Origin: Nansenia antarctica | Taxonomy: Eukaryota; Chordata; Actinopteri; Argentiniformes; Microstomatidae | NCBI GenBank assembly: GCA_963989245.1 | Contig: OZ022354.1 | Span: 1,454,501-1,518,500 of the forward strand | Direction of reading: 5' to 3' | Length of the DNA: 64,000 nucleotides | Part shown: piece by piece, positions 63,839 through 64,000 of the stretch | How positions within the stretch are numbered: position 1 is the first letter of the stretch | How the letters are laid out: the number at the start of each line of letters is the position of its first letter | Translations under genes and position numbers: made by a program | Notes under the pieces: generated by a model | Seen by the model: only the letters and a program-made list of their open reading frames with translations | Databases searched by the model: none | Told to the model about the DNA's origin: nothing

Positions 63839-64000
63839 TTTAAGGTTGTTACAATATTGTTGCAGAATACCAATACAAAGTGGCAACAGGTTTGTAACAA
63901 ACTGTGTAACTGAGAGAATGAAGGCTGTTCTAAGTAGTTCCACCTCCTCCAGAAATCAAACACTTAAATGGCTGGCAGACAGTGAACAAACTGAAAGCTG
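63839..64000 (+). other. Sequence after the 50-bp array, no gene seen
   Basis: Single-copy-looking DNA to the window edge. Confidence 0.5.

Overview
This window is nuclear DNA from a ray-finned (teleost) fish. It carries vertebrate intron-containing genes (an H2B variant, an ankyrin/SOCS-box gene, a Gbx homeobox gene) in a background of fish-type transposons (BEL/Pao LTR element, Tx1/L1-like, Rex1-like and L2-like LINEs, tRNA-derived SINEs, hAT, Harbinger-like, piggyBac-like and Tc1/mariner elements). There are very long GT microsatellites and at least a dozen minisatellites. The species cannot be fixed from the sequence.

Layout. 1-1158: 3' end of a BEL/Pao retrotransposon and its putative LTR. 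1210-7965: a TIR DNA element (3-bp CTG target duplication) split by a full-length two-ORF LINE (1724-7189) flanked by a 9-bp duplication. 7990-11490: L2 tail, an unclassified repeat, a long Rex1-like LINE and a 211-bp foldback element with telomere-like core repeats. 11781-14876: a 24/26-bp minisatellite. 15493-15967: a two-exon, polyadenylated H2B variant. 16-26 kb: mostly non-coding, with DNA-transposon remnants and minisatellites. 26405-50025: asb10, six coding exons plus an alternative first exon; its 12.8-kb intron 3 is packed with nested transposons. 53572-55443: gbx1 in two exons. 55.4-64 kb: non-coding, ending in a 29-bp array and a 3.1-kb array of 50-bp repeats.

Host genes. The asb10-gbx1 pair is a conserved vertebrate neighbourhood (human 7q36). 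The paralogous pair is ASB18-GBX2, but the Gbx protein here has GBX1-specific sequence, which assigns both genes. asb10 should encode a substrate-recognition subunit of a Cullin-5 ubiquitin ligase, gbx1 a homeodomain transcription factor, and the H2B gene a replication-independent histone. They are neighbours, not a pathway.

Most notable observations: (1) the 5' splice site of asb10 exon 3 is the unit of a tandem array, giving 27 consecutive copies of CAG|GTAAGA; (2) a 1.27-kb TIR element present in two inverted copies carries two convergent tRNA-like modules, one of which received the LINE; (3) asb10 has two alternative first exons with the same splice phase; (4) the H2B gene has short duplications of both its 3' splice site and its C-terminal codons; (5) gbx1 contains an in-frame (Gly-Leu-Gln)7 expansion. 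All family assignments are by eye from motifs and remembered homologues; no database search was possible.
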